A stretch of 39,722 nt of DNA from Clostridia bacterium (GCA_030625965.1 DAOUPV010000013.1:1-39722); one strand, 5' to 3'; shown: positions 30,267-38,673, numbered from the stretch's first letter. Notes: generated by a model not told the origin, from the sequence alone. Numbers and translations are program-made.

Positions 30267-30300
30267 AAGGGGGGACAGCTGATTTCAGTTTGTCCCCTTC
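30267..30300 (+). other. Intercistronic hairpin between grdB and grdC
   Basis: GGGGACA (30271-30277) pairs with TGTCCCC (30291-30297), with an inner CTG / CAG stem, giving a strong hairpin. The following bases TTCATTTT are a poor U-run, so it is more likely a leaky terminator or an RNA-processing or stabilising hairpin than a full stop. The grdC Shine-Dalgarno starts 11 bases later. Confidence 0.65.
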
Positions 30301-30320
30301 ATTTTATGGAGGTGAAAAAT

Positions 30321-31862
30321 ATGAATTTTCCAGTGATCAAAGGAGCAGCTTACAACCTGTTCCATACACCCGAAATGCTCATCCACCAAGGAACGACCCA
30401 GACTTCCGAGCGCAGAAGCAATCCTGAGTCTGAGCATCTGAAGGCTCTGCCCACGGTTCTTAGGGGTTTTGATGAAGTAGTAGAATATCCTGCCAACCAG
30501 GTTTACATCGGCAATATGACGCCGGGAGAACTTTCAGAAATGGCTAAACCTTGGTACGAAAACCAGCTCAAGGATGCTTCCAGAGACGGCAAATTCGGTT
30601 CCATCTATAGCGAAGACGAATTGCTTGGTCTGGTAAAGGTATCGGATATTTTTGACTTGGTCCTGTTGGAAGACAGTTTCCAGAAAGAAGTTGCCAAGAA
30701 AATAATGGCCAACGACAAGTTCGCCAAGATCAAGAACGTTGCCAGCATCGAGAAAGATGGCGCCAGTATGGAAGATATCAATGCTGCCATCGAGAAGCAC
30801 GGTGAGCCTCTACATTTCGAAGGCAAGGTAGTCGGCTGCATCAAGCGTGCTCACGAGTTCGATCAGGCCCTGACTTCCCACGTGATGTTCGAAAACCTGG
30901 TCTCCAAGGCTTCATCCGTAGCTACGGTAATGGACCTGCTGGACCGACTGGGCATGGATCCTGAAGATATCGACTACATTGTTGAGTGTTCTGAAGAAGC
31001 TTGTGGCGACATGAACCAAAGAGGCGGCGGCAACATCGCCAAAGCCATCGGTGAGGCCTGCAACCTGGTCAAAGCCACTGGTTCCGATATCCGTTCTTTC
31101 TGTGCTGCACCGGCACACGCTTCCGTAGAAGCGGCTGCTCTGGTACAGGCCGGCGTTTACAAGAACGTATTGGTCGTAGCTGGCGGATCCACCGCCAAGC
31201 TGGGCATGAACTCCAAATCCCACATCGAGAAGAACGTTCCGGTACTAGAAGACGTACTGGGTACCTTCGCTTTCGTGATATCCGAGAATGACGGCGTTAG
31301 TCCTGTCATCCGTACTGACGTGGTGGGTAGACATACCATCGGTTCAGGATCCTCTCCGCAGGCCGTAATGACTGCCATCGTGACGGATCCCTTGGACCGT
31401 GCAGGCATCAGCCTGAAAGACGTTGATAAGTTCTCACCCGAGATGCAGAACCCAGAGATCACCAAACCGGCCGGGGCTGGAGACGTACCGGAAGCCAACT
31501 TCAAGATGATAGCGGCTTTGGGCGTTAAACGCGGTGATTTCGCTCGTACCGAAATTATGGACGTAGTTAAAGCCAAAGGTATGCCTGGATATGCTCCCAC
31601 ACAGGGACACATTCCGTCAGGAGTACCATTCCTGGGCTTCGCCAAAGAGATGATCGAAAGCGGCGAGATTGAAAGAGCCATGATCATCGGTAAAGGTTCC
31701 TTGTTCCTGGGCCGTCTGACCAACCTGTTCGACGGCGTGTCTTATCTGGTTGAGAAGAACTCCGGCGTAGTCGGTGAGGAAACTGGATTTGACAAGGACG
31801 AAGTGAGAAAGATGGTGGCTGAGTCCATGAGAAACTTTGCTGCCTCTCTCTCTCTGGACTAG
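30321..31862 (+). CDS. grdC: Glycine/sarcosine/betaine reductase component C, beta subunit
   Basis: A 513-residue protein starting MNFPVIKGAAYNLFHTPEML. It resembles thiolase-type condensing enzymes (segments SCAAP-like RSFCAAPAHASVEAAALVQAG and VVAGGSTAKLGMNSKSH), as known for GrdC. With GrdD it forms protein C, which receives the carboxymethyl group from GrdA and releases acetyl phosphate, conserving energy for ATP synthesis. ATG 30321 was chosen because GGAGGTG at 30308-30314 lies 6 bases upstream; the in-frame ATG 30306 overlaps that Shine-Dalgarno site. GrdD follows 31 bases later. Confidence 0.93.
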   Translation: MNFPVIKGAAYNLFHTPEMLIHQGTTQTSERRSNPESEHLKALPTVLRGFDEVVEYPANQVYIGNMTPGELSEMAKPWYENQLKDASRDGKFGSIYSEDELLGLVKVSDIFDLVLLEDSFQKEVAKKIMANDKFAKIKNVASIEKDGASMEDINAAIEKHGEPLHFEGKVVGCIKRAHEFDQALTSHVMFENLVSKASSVATVMDLLDRLGMDPEDIDYIVECSEEACGDMNQRGGGNIAKAIGEACNLVKATGSDIRSFCAAPAHASVEAAALVQAGVYKNVLVVAGGSTAKLGMNSKSHIEKNVPVLEDVLGTFAFVISENDGVSPVIRTDVVGRHTIGSGSSPQAVMTAIVTDPLDRAGISLKDVDKFSPEMQNPEITKPAGAGDVPEANFKMIAALGVKRGDFARTEIMDVVKAKGMPGYAPTQGHIPSGVPFLGFAKEMIESGEIERAMIIGKGSLFLGRLTNLFDGVSYLVEKNSGVVGEETGFDKDEVRKMVAESMRNFAASLSLD

Positions 31863-31893
31863 GATTTGTGTCTTGAAACAAGGAGGTGACAAC

Positions 31894-33054
31894 ATGGAAA
31901 ATATGGTGAAACAAACCCTGAAGGAGACCTTTGAAGAGATCGCAGTAGCGCTCGAGACCGGTTCCTTCGGTAAAAAAACCAGAGTCGGACTGACCATCCT
32001 GGGTAGCGAACACGGTCCTGAGGAATTACTTAGGGGCGCTGAATTGGCGCAATCCCAGAACACTGATCTGGAAGTAGTCGTCATCGGAACCGGTATCACG
32101 ACTGATCTGGAATTGGTGGAAGCAACCGACGATGAAGAAGCACACAAGCTGATGGACGAGATGCTGCTTGACGGCCGTCTTGATTCTGCAGTTACGTTGC
32201 ACTACAGCTTCCCAATCGGTGTGTCCACGGTCGGCCGTGTGATTACGCCAGCTATGGGGAAAGAGTTGCTCATCGGTACCACGACCGGTACTTCGGACAC
32301 CAACCGGGTGGCTGCGATGATCAAGAACGCAATCTGCTCTATCGCTTCGGCCAAGGCTTGCGGCAATGCAGACCCGACCGTGGGTATCCTCAACATCGAG
32401 GGTGCCAGACAGGTTGAGAAGGTATTGAATAAGTTGAAGGATGCTGGATACCCCATAACCTTCACTGAATCAGCCAGAGCTGACGGTGGCGTGGTGATGC
32501 GTGGAAACGACCTCTTGCAGGGCGTACCTGACATCATGGTGATGGATTCCCTGACCGGAAACGTGATGATGAAGATGTTCTCCGCTTACAGCACCGGTGG
32601 CAGCTATGAAGCCTCTGGCTTCGGCTACGGTCCTGGTGTGGGTGAAGGATATGACCGCATCATCGGCATCATTTCCCGTGCATCAGGTGCTCCGGTGATT
32701 GCCGGCGCGATCCGCTACATGGGCAGTTGTGCACAAGGCCAGCTGTTGAAAAAAGTGAATGCCGAGTTTGCAGCAGCCAAGAAGGCTGGTCTGAAAAAAC
32801 TGCTGGCGGATCTTACAGCTGGCAGCAAAAAGACCGAGGAAGCCACGGAAGAAGTGGCTTGCCCGCCTGAGAAGACTTGTACAGCAGACATCCCTGGCAT
32901 CGAGATCCTGGATCTGGAGGACGCAGTTCGCGAACTTTGGAAAGTAGGAATCTATGCTTCCAGCGGTATGGGCTGTACCGGCCCCATCGTGATGATGGCA
33001 GAGGAAGATCTGGAAAAATCCAGAGAGATCCTGAAGGAAAAAGACTACATCTAA
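31894..33054 (+). CDS. grdD: Glycine/sarcosine/betaine reductase component C, alpha subunit
   Basis: A 386-residue protein starting MENMVKQTLKETFEEIAVAL, with fatty-acid/phosphate acyltransferase-like (PlsX-type) core segments VTLHYSFPIGVSTVGRVI and TEVVP-like regions. The probable acetyl-thioester cysteine is C361 in YASSGMGCTGPIVMM near the C-terminus. It catalyses release of acetyl phosphate in protein C. AGGAGGTGAC is 7 bases before ATG 31894; longer in-frame starts back to 31837 would lie in the end of grdC. It ends the operon; a strong terminator follows. Confidence 0.93.
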   Translation: MENMVKQTLKETFEEIAVALETGSFGKKTRVGLTILGSEHGPEELLRGAELAQSQNTDLEVVVIGTGITTDLELVEATDDEEAHKLMDEMLLDGRLDSAVTLHYSFPIGVSTVGRVITPAMGKELLIGTTTGTSDTNRVAAMIKNAICSIASAKACGNADPTVGILNIEGARQVEKVLNKLKDAGYPITFTESARADGGVVMRGNDLLQGVPDIMVMDSLTGNVMMKMFSAYSTGGSYEASGFGYGPGVGEGYDRIIGIISRASGAPVIAGAIRYMGSCAQGQLLKKVNAEFAAAKKAGLKKLLADLTAGSKKTEEATEEVACPPEKTCTADIPGIEILDLEDAVRELWKVGIYASSGMGCTGPIVMMAEEDLEKSREILKEKDYI

Positions 33055-33085
33055 GATATTTCAGCAGAAGAAGAATCAGACATAG

Positions 33086-33123
33086 AAAAATCCCGCCTCA
33101 CATTTGTGAAGCGGGATTTTTAT
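33086..33123. terminator. Bidirectional terminator after grdD and rubredoxin
   Basis: AAAAATCCCGC (33086-33096) pairs with GCGGGATTTTT (33111-33121), with an inner CAC / GTG. It ends the grd operon on the plus strand and the rubredoxin gene on the minus strand, whose stop codon is at its edge. Confidence 0.95.
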
Positions 33124-33284
33124 TACGCTTGTTTTTCGAAATCGTCTTTACCTACGCCGCAATCGGGGCATTCCCAGTCTGCGGGCAGATCTGCGAAAGA
33201 GGTGCCGGGGGCGATACCGGCGTCAGCATCACCTACTGCCGGGTCATAAACATAACCACATATAGTGCATACATATTTGTCCAC
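33123..33284 (-). CDS. Rubredoxin
   Basis: A 53-residue protein with the two iron-binding knuckles C6-TI-C9-GY and C39-PD-C42-GV, and the usual [18 protein letters not shown] linker. It carries one electron on a Fe(Cys)4 site and commonly serves oxidative-stress or reductive pathways in anaerobes. GTG 33284 was chosen: GGAGGT lies 6 bases upstream and the resulting length is normal for rubredoxin. A longer frame to 33359 adds a non-homologous tail. It is convergent with the grd operon, so shares only the terminator. It may supply electrons to other reductases; a link with glycine reductase is not shown. Confidence 0.95.
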   Translation of the reverse strand: MDKYVCTICGYVYDPAVGDADAGIAPGTSFADLPADWECPDCGVGKDDFEKQA

Positions 33285-33372
33285 TTTCTTACCTCCAATA
33301 GTCTGTATTGTACTACTCATACAAGTAGTATAAACTGAAAAGGAAGAGAAAACAAACAAAACGGGAGGTCAT

Positions 33373-34146
33373 ATGTTCAAGATAGCAACCTTTAATGTCA
33401 ATTCGGTAAACGCCAGAATGCCCATCCTGGGCCCCTGGTTGGAGAAAGAGAATATCGATGTGGTAGCCATGCAGGAAATCAAGTGCCAGGATGAAAAGTT
33501 CCCTCTGGAAGCTTTCGAGGAGATTGGGTACCATGCTGCGGTACGGGGCCAGAAATCCTATAACGGGGTCGCCATCCTGTCGCGAAAGCCTTTTGAGGAG
33601 GTCGTTAAACCTCAGGTGGACTTCTGTCAGGAGAGCGAGGCCCGCATCATCCTGGCTAAGGTAGACGGTCTGTGGATAGTCAATACCTATATCCCCCAGG
33701 GTCGTGATCTGGACAATGAGCAGTTCCCTTACAAGCTGAATTTCCTGGAGAGTATGGGCAAATATCTGGTGGAGGAAGGTTATGCCGGACAGAAAATGAT
33801 CTGGTTGGGAGACCTGAATGTGGCCATGGACGATAGGGATGTGCACGATCCAGACAGGTTAAGAGGTCGGGTCTGTTTTAATCCGGAAGAACAGAAACGT
33901 CTAGCGGAAGCGACAAAGGATTATGTGGATATATTCCGCAAACATATTCCTGACGACAACGTATTTACCTTCTGGGATTACAGGGTCAAGAACGGGGTCC
34001 AGAGGAACATCGGCTGGCGCATTGACCATATTTTCGCTACGACAGATGTCGCAGAGTATTCCAAGCAGGTCTGGATCGATAAGTCCATCCGTATGATGGA
34101 GAGGCCTTCGGACCATACTGCTCTGATTGCCGAATTCGATTTCTAA
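33373..34146 (+). CDS. xth: Exodeoxyribonuclease III (AP endonuclease family)
   Basis: A 257-residue Xth-type enzyme. N7 of TFNVNS and E35 of MQEIKCQDEKFP bind the metal; WLGDLNVAMDDRDVHDP carries the catalytic aspartate and asparagine; the end has RIDHIFAT and the catalytic SDH (PSDHTALIAEF). It cuts abasic sites and removes 3' blocking groups in base excision repair. GGGAGGTCAT precedes ATG 33373. It is divergent from rubredoxin, about 90 bases apart, and has its own terminator. Confidence 0.95.
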   Translation: MFKIATFNVNSVNARMPILGPWLEKENIDVVAMQEIKCQDEKFPLEAFEEIGYHAAVRGQKSYNGVAILSRKPFEEVVKPQVDFCQESEARIILAKVDGLWIVNTYIPQGRDLDNEQFPYKLNFLESMGKYLVEEGYAGQKMIWLGDLNVAMDDRDVHDPDRLRGRVCFNPEEQKRLAEATKDYVDIFRKHIPDDNVFTFWDYRVKNGVQRNIGWRIDHIFATTDVAEYSKQVWIDKSIRMMERPSDHTALIAEFDF

Positions 34147-34204
34147 GGTAGGAACTTGTCTCTGTACACTATGGAGTCAGGGTGTAATAGCCCATAAGAA
34201 TGAG

Positions 34205-34240
34205 AAAAGCCACCTTGCCCAATGGGAAGGTGGCTTTTGA
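34205..34240. terminator. Bidirectional terminator
   Basis: AAAAGCCACCTT (34205-34216) pairs perfectly with AAGGTGGCTTTT (34227-34238). It lies between xth (plus) and the convergent nitronate-monooxygenase-like gene (minus). Confidence 0.95.
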
Positions 34241-34250
34241 ATTATTGTGT

Positions 34251-35303
34251 TTAGTATTCATATTCCTGTAGTTCGCCCATCAGTCGGTCTATGACTTCTT
34301 TGACGGTGGTGATCTGCTTGCTCAGGAAAGCTTTTCCTCCGGAGAAGATCAATCCTTCACCGGTCTGTACGGCATCAATTAAGGCTTGGGAGATGCAGTA
34401 AGGGGTATCCGAGGGATCACAGGTTTCCAGACAACGGAAACATTTCTTCACCGGGAGATTCTCCTTTTCGATGCGCTCCACGAAGGGATTGCGGATGGCC
34501 CTGCCGGGCAGTCCCACCGGGCTCTTGATAATCTGGATGTCCTCTTCGCTGGCATTCAGGTACGCTTCTTTGAACACCATGCAGGCGTCACATTCTTCCG
34601 TCGGTACGAACAGTGAGCCAATCTGTACACCGCTAACTCCCAGTTTCAGGAACTTGGCAATGTCGGCCCCAGTGGTGATTCCCCCACCGGCGATGACCGG
34701 GATATTTTTATTCAGTTTTTGCAGCAGTGCAACGACATCTTCAACCAGGTGCTCCAGCTTGAATTCTTCCTTATCGATCTGATCCGGTTTGAAGCCCAGG
34801 TGGCCTCCGGCCAAAGGTCCTTCGACCACGATGGCGTCCGGTTCCCGGCCTTGTCTCATCCAACGCTTGATGATGATGTTGGCCGCTTTAGCGGAAGATA
34901 CGATGGGCAGCAGTTTGGTCTTGGAGTTCTCAACATAGCTGGGAAGATCCAATGGCAATCCTGCGCCTGAAACGATCAGGTCGATTTTTTCTTCTACTGC
35001 GACTTTAACCAGTTGCTTATAGTTCTTCATGGCGACCATGAAGTTCACGCCTATGATGCCCTTGGGGCTCAGTTCTCTGGCCCGGCGAATTTCTTTTCTC
35101 AGGGCTCGGATATTGGCTTCTACCGTATTGGTCAGGAAGTCGGGTTCTTTGTAACCGATCTGGGCTCCGGAAATCACGCCGATACCGCCTTGGTTGGCGA
35201 CGGCTGCGGCCAGTGAGGAACCGGAAACACCGATACCCATACCGCCTTGGACGATGGGGATGGATGCCGTCAGATCATCGATTTTTAATGGTTGTATTTT
35301 CAA
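34251..35303 (-). CDS. Nitronate monooxygenase / FabK-like flavin oxidoreductase
   Basis: A 350-residue FMN TIM-barrel protein. PIVQGGMGIGVSGSSLAAAVA is the N-terminal signature; FMN-binding segments VEGPLAGGHLG and IPVIAGGGITTGADIAKFL and VQIGSLFVPTEEC follow. The family includes nitronate monooxygenases, 2-nitropropane dioxygenases and FabK enoyl reductases; anaerobic members may not use oxygen. A C-terminal cysteine cluster, KKCFRCLETCDPSDTPYC, suggests an extra metal site. TTG 35303 was chosen: AGGAGG lies 7 bases upstream, whereas ATG 35327 would be only about 5 bases after the transcription start expected from the promoter. Confidence 0.85.
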   Translation of the reverse strand: MKIQPLKIDDLTASIPIVQGGMGIGVSGSSLAAAVANQGGIGVISGAQIGYKEPDFLTNTVEANIRALRKEIRRARELSPKGIIGVNFMVAMKNYKQLVKVAVEEKIDLIVSGAGLPLDLPSYVENSKTKLLPIVSSAKAANIIIKRWMRQGREPDAIVVEGPLAGGHLGFKPDQIDKEEFKLEHLVEDVVALLQKLNKNIPVIAGGGITTGADIAKFLKLGVSGVQIGSLFVPTEECDACMVFKEAYLNASEEDIQIIKSPVGLPGRAIRNPFVERIEKENLPVKKCFRCLETCDPSDTPYCISQALIDAVQTGEGLIFSGGKAFLSKQITTVKEVIDRLMGELQEYEY

Positions 35304-35338
35304 GGAAAATCCTCCTATTTTTTGCATTATTCCATATA

Positions 35339-35367
35339 ATACTACAAGATATGGTTTCCTTTGTCAA
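35339..35367 (-). promoter_or_regulatory. Promoter of the nitronate-monooxygenase-like gene
   Basis: On the minus strand TTGACA (35362-35367) and TAGTAT (35339-35344) are exactly 17 bp apart. The grd promoter uses the same TAGTAT -10. Confidence 0.8.
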
Positions 35368-35421
35368 TCAAAGCAAAGCCTTTTGGCATAAGGGAAAAGC
35401 TCCCCACCATGACTGCATCTC

Positions 35422-35430
35422 TGCTATAAT
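35422..35430 (+). promoter_or_regulatory. Extended -10 promoter for the M20 deacylase gene
   Basis: TGCTATAAT (TATAAT at 35425-35430) with no good -35 box; the start codon follows 60 bp later. Confidence 0.6.
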
Positions 35431-35489
35431 GACAGGTATGATGCTATCGTTCGTAATGCATCATGATTTATCGTATAAGGAGAATTGAA

Positions 35490-36686
35490 ATGAATGAAGA
35501 AATGAAGACAGATGTTTTACAACATATTGAAGATAATGAAGTGGTTATGCTGACCAGAGAGCTGGTTTCCATACCCAGTCACTATATGGTTGAAGGTGGA
35601 GAAACCGCCTTGGCGGAGCATATCCAAAGACGCCTGACCCGGGAAGGGATCCAAGCCACGACGGAAACGGTATTTGATGAGCGTTCCAACGTCTCTGCCA
35701 GCATGATGGGTAGCGATGAACAGGGTAAGAGACTATTGTTCTGCGGTCATATCGACACGGTGCTACCGGACGGTATGGACCACGAGCCGTTTGTGGCCGA
35801 TATGAAGAACGGCCTGCTTTGGGGCAGGGGTTCCGTGGATATGAAGGGCGGCAATGCGGCGATGCTCTTAGCCATGATGGCCATCAAGCGTTCAGGAATC
35901 GAACTCAAGGGGAGTTTACACTATGCTGGTGTGGTGGGAGAAGAGTCTCCCAACAATTCAGAGGGTGCCAAGCATCTGGTGGCCAGGGGCGACGTCTATG
36001 ACTACGCAGTGGTTGGCGAGGCGACAGGTCTCAAGGTGGCCGGTTTCCACAAGGGGATGAGCTGGCTTAAGGTGCGGGTGAAGGGTAAGGCCTGCCATGC
36101 CAGCAAGCCGAAGAACGGTATCAATGCCGTATCCATTGCCTCGCGGATGATTGTGGCCTTGGAAGATGAACTGGTTCCGGAGCTGGCCAAACGCAGTCAC
36201 CCCTACGTTTCCGCGCCGACGCTGAGCATTGGCCGGGTACAAGGTGGATTGCAGAATAATACAGTGCCGGATGAATGCTGGTTCTCCATGGATCGCCGAC
36301 TGATACCGGGTGAGAGTATCGAGGGAGCCAAAGGGGAGATTCAGAAAACTATAGGTAAGGTGGCGGCGGCTTATCCGGGTGCCAGCTTCACCATCGAAGA
36401 AGAACCGGAAACCGAGGGACGCTCCGCTCTGGAGTCGGGTATCGACAATGAATTGGTCGATGCATTGGTTTCGGAAATTGAATCTTTAACCGGTGAAACA
36501 GCCCAGGTTGGTGGTGTGGACTACTGGACCGATGGGGCTCATCTAGCCCGAATGGGCACTAAGACGGTGGTTTTCGGCCCTGGGGATATCGCCCAAGCAC
36601 ACGCATCGACGGAATACGTCGCCGTAGACCAGCTGGTGGCCTGTGCCAAAATCTATGCCAGGTTGGCAGTGAACCTGTTGTTATAG
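35490..36686 (+). CDS. M20 family metallopeptidase / ArgE-DapE-type deacylase
   Basis: A 398-residue di-zinc hydrolase. Ligands are H87 and D89 in CGHIDTV, D117 in GSVDMKGGNAAM, E151-E152 in VGEESPNNSEG, and a late histidine in AQAHASTEYV. A dimerisation domain with KGKACHASKPKNGINAV lies between the two halves. The fold covers acetylornithine deacetylase, succinyl-diaminopimelate desuccinylase and peptidases; the substrate cannot be fixed. It may cut an N-acyl amino acid or a small peptide, consistent with an amino-acid-degrading lifestyle. ATG 35490 is preferred: AAGGAGAA is 6 bases upstream. Confidence 0.88.
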   Translation: MNEEMKTDVLQHIEDNEVVMLTRELVSIPSHYMVEGGETALAEHIQRRLTREGIQATTETVFDERSNVSASMMGSDEQGKRLLFCGHIDTVLPDGMDHEPFVADMKNGLLWGRGSVDMKGGNAAMLLAMMAIKRSGIELKGSLHYAGVVGEESPNNSEGAKHLVARGDVYDYAVVGEATGLKVAGFHKGMSWLKVRVKGKACHASKPKNGINAVSIASRMIVALEDELVPELAKRSHPYVSAPTLSIGRVQGGLQNNTVPDECWFSMDRRLIPGESIEGAKGEIQKTIGKVAAAYPGASFTIEEEPETEGRSALESGIDNELVDALVSEIESLTGETAQVGGVDYWTDGAHLARMGTKTVVFGPGDIAQAHASTEYVAVDQLVACAKIYARLAVNLLL

Positions 36687-36724
36687 TCAGCCAAAGTTTA
36701 AATGAATTGTAAAGAGGTGAAGAT

Positions 36725-37297
36725 ATGTTAGTGGATTTGTCGCTTGCTGTTACACCCGAAATCAGGAATGATGCCCAGACCAATCTGGACAAGGCGTCGT
36801 TCGGACATCTGGGAACTCATTTTGATGTAATGGACAAGGTGTTTCCTCTGGAGTTCACCGAAAGGCCGGGCATCGTATTTGATGTGTCGGAAGTATCGGG
36901 GGCGGGCATAGGGGCGGTCAGTCAGGAACATATTGATCTGGATTTGATCGATACAGGTATGTTTGTGGCCTTCTACACTGGTTATATGGAGAAGGTTTCG
37001 TATGGCACCAAGGCGTATTTCAAGGACCATCCCCAGCGGTCACAGAAGCTGATAGCCGCTCTGGTGGATAAGGGTGTTGCCATAATTGGGATCGATTGCG
37101 CCGGCGTACGCAGCGGCAGTGAACATTCAAAAATGGACCAGTACTGTGCCGACCGAGGAGTGTTCGTGGTGGAAAATCTCTGCTCATTGCAAGAAGTGCT
37201 CCTGGCTGAGAAGAGCGCCAGGTTCTCTGCCCGTACCTATCCCATGAATTTCACTGGTATGACCGGGCTACCTTGCCGGGCCATCGCCAGAATCTAA
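36725..37297 (+). CDS. Cyclase family protein (kynurenine-formamidase-like)
   Basis: A 190-residue metal-dependent hydrolase of the cyclase family. H28, H32 and D34 lie in HLGTHFDVMD, the HxGTHxD metal motif. FAYTGY-like segment VAFYTGYMEK and GIDCAGVRS follow. It probably hydrolyses an amide or a lactone; substrate unknown. GAGGTGAAG precedes ATG 36725 and the M20 gene ends 38 bases earlier, so the pair may be cotranscribed and serve one degradation route. It is slightly shorter than typical family members (about 200-260). Confidence 0.85.
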   Translation: MLVDLSLAVTPEIRNDAQTNLDKASFGHLGTHFDVMDKVFPLEFTERPGIVFDVSEVSGAGIGAVSQEHIDLDLIDTGMFVAFYTGYMEKVSYGTKAYFKDHPQRSQKLIAALVDKGVAIIGIDCAGVRSGSEHSKMDQYCADRGVFVVENLCSLQEVLLAEKSARFSARTYPMNFTGMTGLPCRAIARI

Positions 37298-37319
37298 CGA
37301 GTGAAATGTTATTGACGGA

Positions 37320-37345
37320 AGCTCCACCACCGGTGGTGCTTTTTT
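37320..37345 (+). terminator. Intrinsic terminator
   Basis: AGCTCCACC / GGTGGTGCT with an ACC loop, followed by six T residues. Confidence 0.85.
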
Positions 37346-37411
37346 GTCGGGTGTCGCACTCTGTTATGGTGAAAAGTGGTCTGAGACATTCCTTATAATA
37401 TATGGCTTTTG

Positions 37412-37440
37412 TTCGCATCTGCAGTTTGAAATGCTATAAT
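37412..37440 (+). promoter_or_regulatory. Promoter of the AI-2E-type transporter gene
   Basis: TGCTATAAT (TATAAT at 37435-37440, extended) with TTCGCA (37412-37417) 17 bp upstream. Confidence 0.7.
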
Positions 37441-37481
37441 GGATGTAATAGTTTTGCAATCATATTTGAAAAGAGGATAGT

Positions 37482-38576
37482 ATGGACTTTTTTAGCAGTA
37501 GATACTTCAAACTGACTATGGGTACCATCATGATGCTGGTCATCATCTGGTTGCTGAAGCAGATTAATTTTGCCATCGAACCCATATACAAGGCCTTCAG
37601 CATCTTCATAACCCCCATCGTGTTCGCCGGAGTGTTCTACTATATCTTTCGGCCGCTCTACCGCAAGCTGGGCAGCACCAAATTGTTAAACCGCAGCGTG
37701 GCCATGCTGGTGGTGGTCGGTCTTTTGGTCGTGGTTTTCACTGGAATCATCTTCTATACCACGACTACGATCGTCAACGAGTCGATCAGGGCCTTTAATG
37801 ACTTCATGGGCTGGATGGAAGGCAGGACCTTTGAGCCGCTAGATCCCAGCAACTGGGATATCCCCTTCATTGACAATGAGCAGGTCAATGAAAAACTGCT
37901 CGAGATACAGAAGGACCTTTTCGAGTGGATCAACTCGCTGACCCTCAATATCGTGGGTGTGGTGGGTTCAATAGCCAGTGTGGGTTACCAAATCATAATG
38001 ATTCCCATATTCATGGTCTATTTCCTGAAGGATGACCGCAAGATCGTGAGTGCTGTAATCAAACTGTTCCCGAAGAAATATGAGCGCAAGGTCCATGCTT
38101 ATCTGAAGGAAGCGGACCGGTCGGTATCCAGCTATATCACCGGACAGATGTTGGTGGCCCTACTGATCGGTGCTTTGATGTTTGTAGGCTATGCCATCAT
38201 CGACATGCCGACCAAGGTCTTCCTGGCCATCTTTGCCATGGTGACCAGTATCATACCCTTCGTGGGACCTGCATTGGGTATCATACCGGCACTGTTCATT
38301 GCCCTGACGACGGATATCTGGATGGTCGTCAAGGTTCTGATCGTCATGATTGTGGCCCAGAACATCGAGGGTTCACTGGTCCGTCCCCGGATCATGAGTT
38401 CCAGGTTGCCCATCCATCCTTTGACGGTCATCATCATCGTGATCGGCATCACTTCGCTATTCGGGCTTTTGGGTGGTCTGATCGCAGTTCCGGCCTATAT
38501 CCTAGTGAAGCTGGTGATCACTTCATTCTTCAATTACAAGGAACGGATTGATGCTAAGGATAAGAAGGCAGAGTAG
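37482..38576 (+). CDS. AI-2E family transporter
   Basis: A 364-residue membrane protein with about eight hydrophobic helices. There is an N-terminal pair of helices, a hydrophilic stretch of some 60 residues (about 115-150), and a C-terminal block with GQMLVALLIGALMFVGYAII, IPFVGPALGIIPALFIALTT and NIEGSLVRPRIMSSRLPIHP. The last segment is a hallmark of the PF01594 family. Members export small molecules, Na+/H+ or the AI-2 signal; the cargo here is unknown. GAGGATAG precedes ATG 37482. It is monocistronic with its own promoter and terminator. Confidence 0.9.
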   Translation: MDFFSSRYFKLTMGTIMMLVIIWLLKQINFAIEPIYKAFSIFITPIVFAGVFYYIFRPLYRKLGSTKLLNRSVAMLVVVGLLVVVFTGIIFYTTTTIVNESIRAFNDFMGWMEGRTFEPLDPSNWDIPFIDNEQVNEKLLEIQKDLFEWINSLTLNIVGVVGSIASVGYQIIMIPIFMVYFLKDDRKIVSAVIKLFPKKYERKVHAYLKEADRSVSSYITGQMLVALLIGALMFVGYAIIDMPTKVFLAIFAMVTSIIPFVGPALGIIPALFIALTTDIWMVVKVLIVMIVAQNIEGSLVRPRIMSSRLPIHPLTVIIIVIGITSLFGLLGGLIAVPAYILVKLVITSFFNYKERIDAKDKKAE

Positions 38577-38593
38577 GGCATAGGTATATTATG

Positions 38594-38626
38594 GGGAGTT
38601 AGGATTGTTCTAACTCCCTTTCTTTT
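38594..38626 (+). terminator. Intrinsic terminator
   Basis: GGGAGTTAG (38594-38602) / CTAACTCCC (38610-38618) followed by TTTCTTTT. Confidence 0.9.
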
Positions 38627-38673
38627 GAATCAGTAATCTAAGCGGTATTTCTAGAGGGATAGATGACGTTGGC

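Noticed and set aside
30306-30320. ATG 30306 as the grdC start
   Set aside because: It overlaps the Shine-Dalgarno GGAGGTG that serves ATG 30321, and adds MEVKN not seen at the start of the family.
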